This document shows positions 63,946-64,000 of a stretch of DNA of 64,000 bases, in pieces. Every line of letters starts with the position of its first letter. Position 1 is the first letter of the stretch. The stretch is taken from positions 4,593,492 through 4,657,491 of the forward strand of contig OY754980.1 in assembly GCA_963576475.1 (NCBI GenBank), given 5' to 3'. The position numbers and the translations under genes are program-made. The stretch comes from Molanna angustata (Eukaryota; Arthropoda; Insecta; Trichoptera; Molannidae). A model generated the notes under the pieces. It made no database searches. It was not told the origin of the DNA and was given only the letters and a program-made list of their open reading frames with translations.

Positions 63946-64000
63946 TATATTTATTGTCTACAATCTTCAATCTTCTATTTATAATGGCTTTCAATTTGTA

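Overview
The window looks like an insect chromosome segment, probably lepidopteran. This is an inference from AT-rich sequence strewn with short GTAGGTACCTACC-type runs, RTE retrotransposon tails ending CGTGATGGTATG, tRNA-headed SINEs, and one insect-style histone gene. No bacterial or viral gene organisation is present. Almost all of it is intergenic DNA built from transposon copies, nested insertions and tandem repeats.

The only convincing host gene is an intronless, divergent histone H2B (2640-2987). Two other stretches read like broken or partial coding sequence of unknown origin: 48906-49208 (minus), next to the Helitron 5' end, and 32916-33137 (minus), next to an inverted-repeat element. 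The largest mobile element is a Helitron on the minus strand (about 41559-48889). It has a Rep/HUH plus PIF1-like helicase reading frame broken once by a frameshift, a 5' terminus repeated three times in tandem, and a GC-rich palindromic 3' terminus ending CTAG.

Layout: 0-2.5 kb, SINE-A and LINE fragments and a hAT-type element with a perfect 8-bp duplication. 2.6-3 kb, H2B. 5-13 kb, SINE-A, RTE pieces, foldbacks, a CR1-like LINE carrying another LINE 3' end inside it, and a 26-bp minisatellite. 13-16 kb, a 248-bp palindrome, a second foldback, a hAT-like composite and a 31-bp minisatellite. 17-28 kb, SINE-A, family C, SINE-1 and LINE fragments. 28.3-29.5 kb, a Harbinger-like element with TAA duplications. 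30-31 kb, a Mutator-like MITE inside an RTE fragment. 31-41 kb, three tRNA-SINE families, RTE copies, a foldback, a 65-bp minisatellite and a long CA microsatellite. 41.5-48.9 kb, the Helitron. 49-54 kb, LINE/SINE debris and an inverted MITE pair. 54-64 kb, mostly plain AT-rich DNA with a 29-bp minisatellite, a GC-rich island, an RTE inserted in a SINE-A copy, tandem hairpins and a Tigger/pogo remnant.

The elements relate as parasites and hosts. RTE LINEs and the SINE-A family share a 3' tail, so RTE reverse transcriptase probably moved SINE-A. DNA elements then inserted into LINEs and LINEs into SINEs, giving a relative age order at several points. Family names such as SINE-A, family C, element F and element G are labels used here only.
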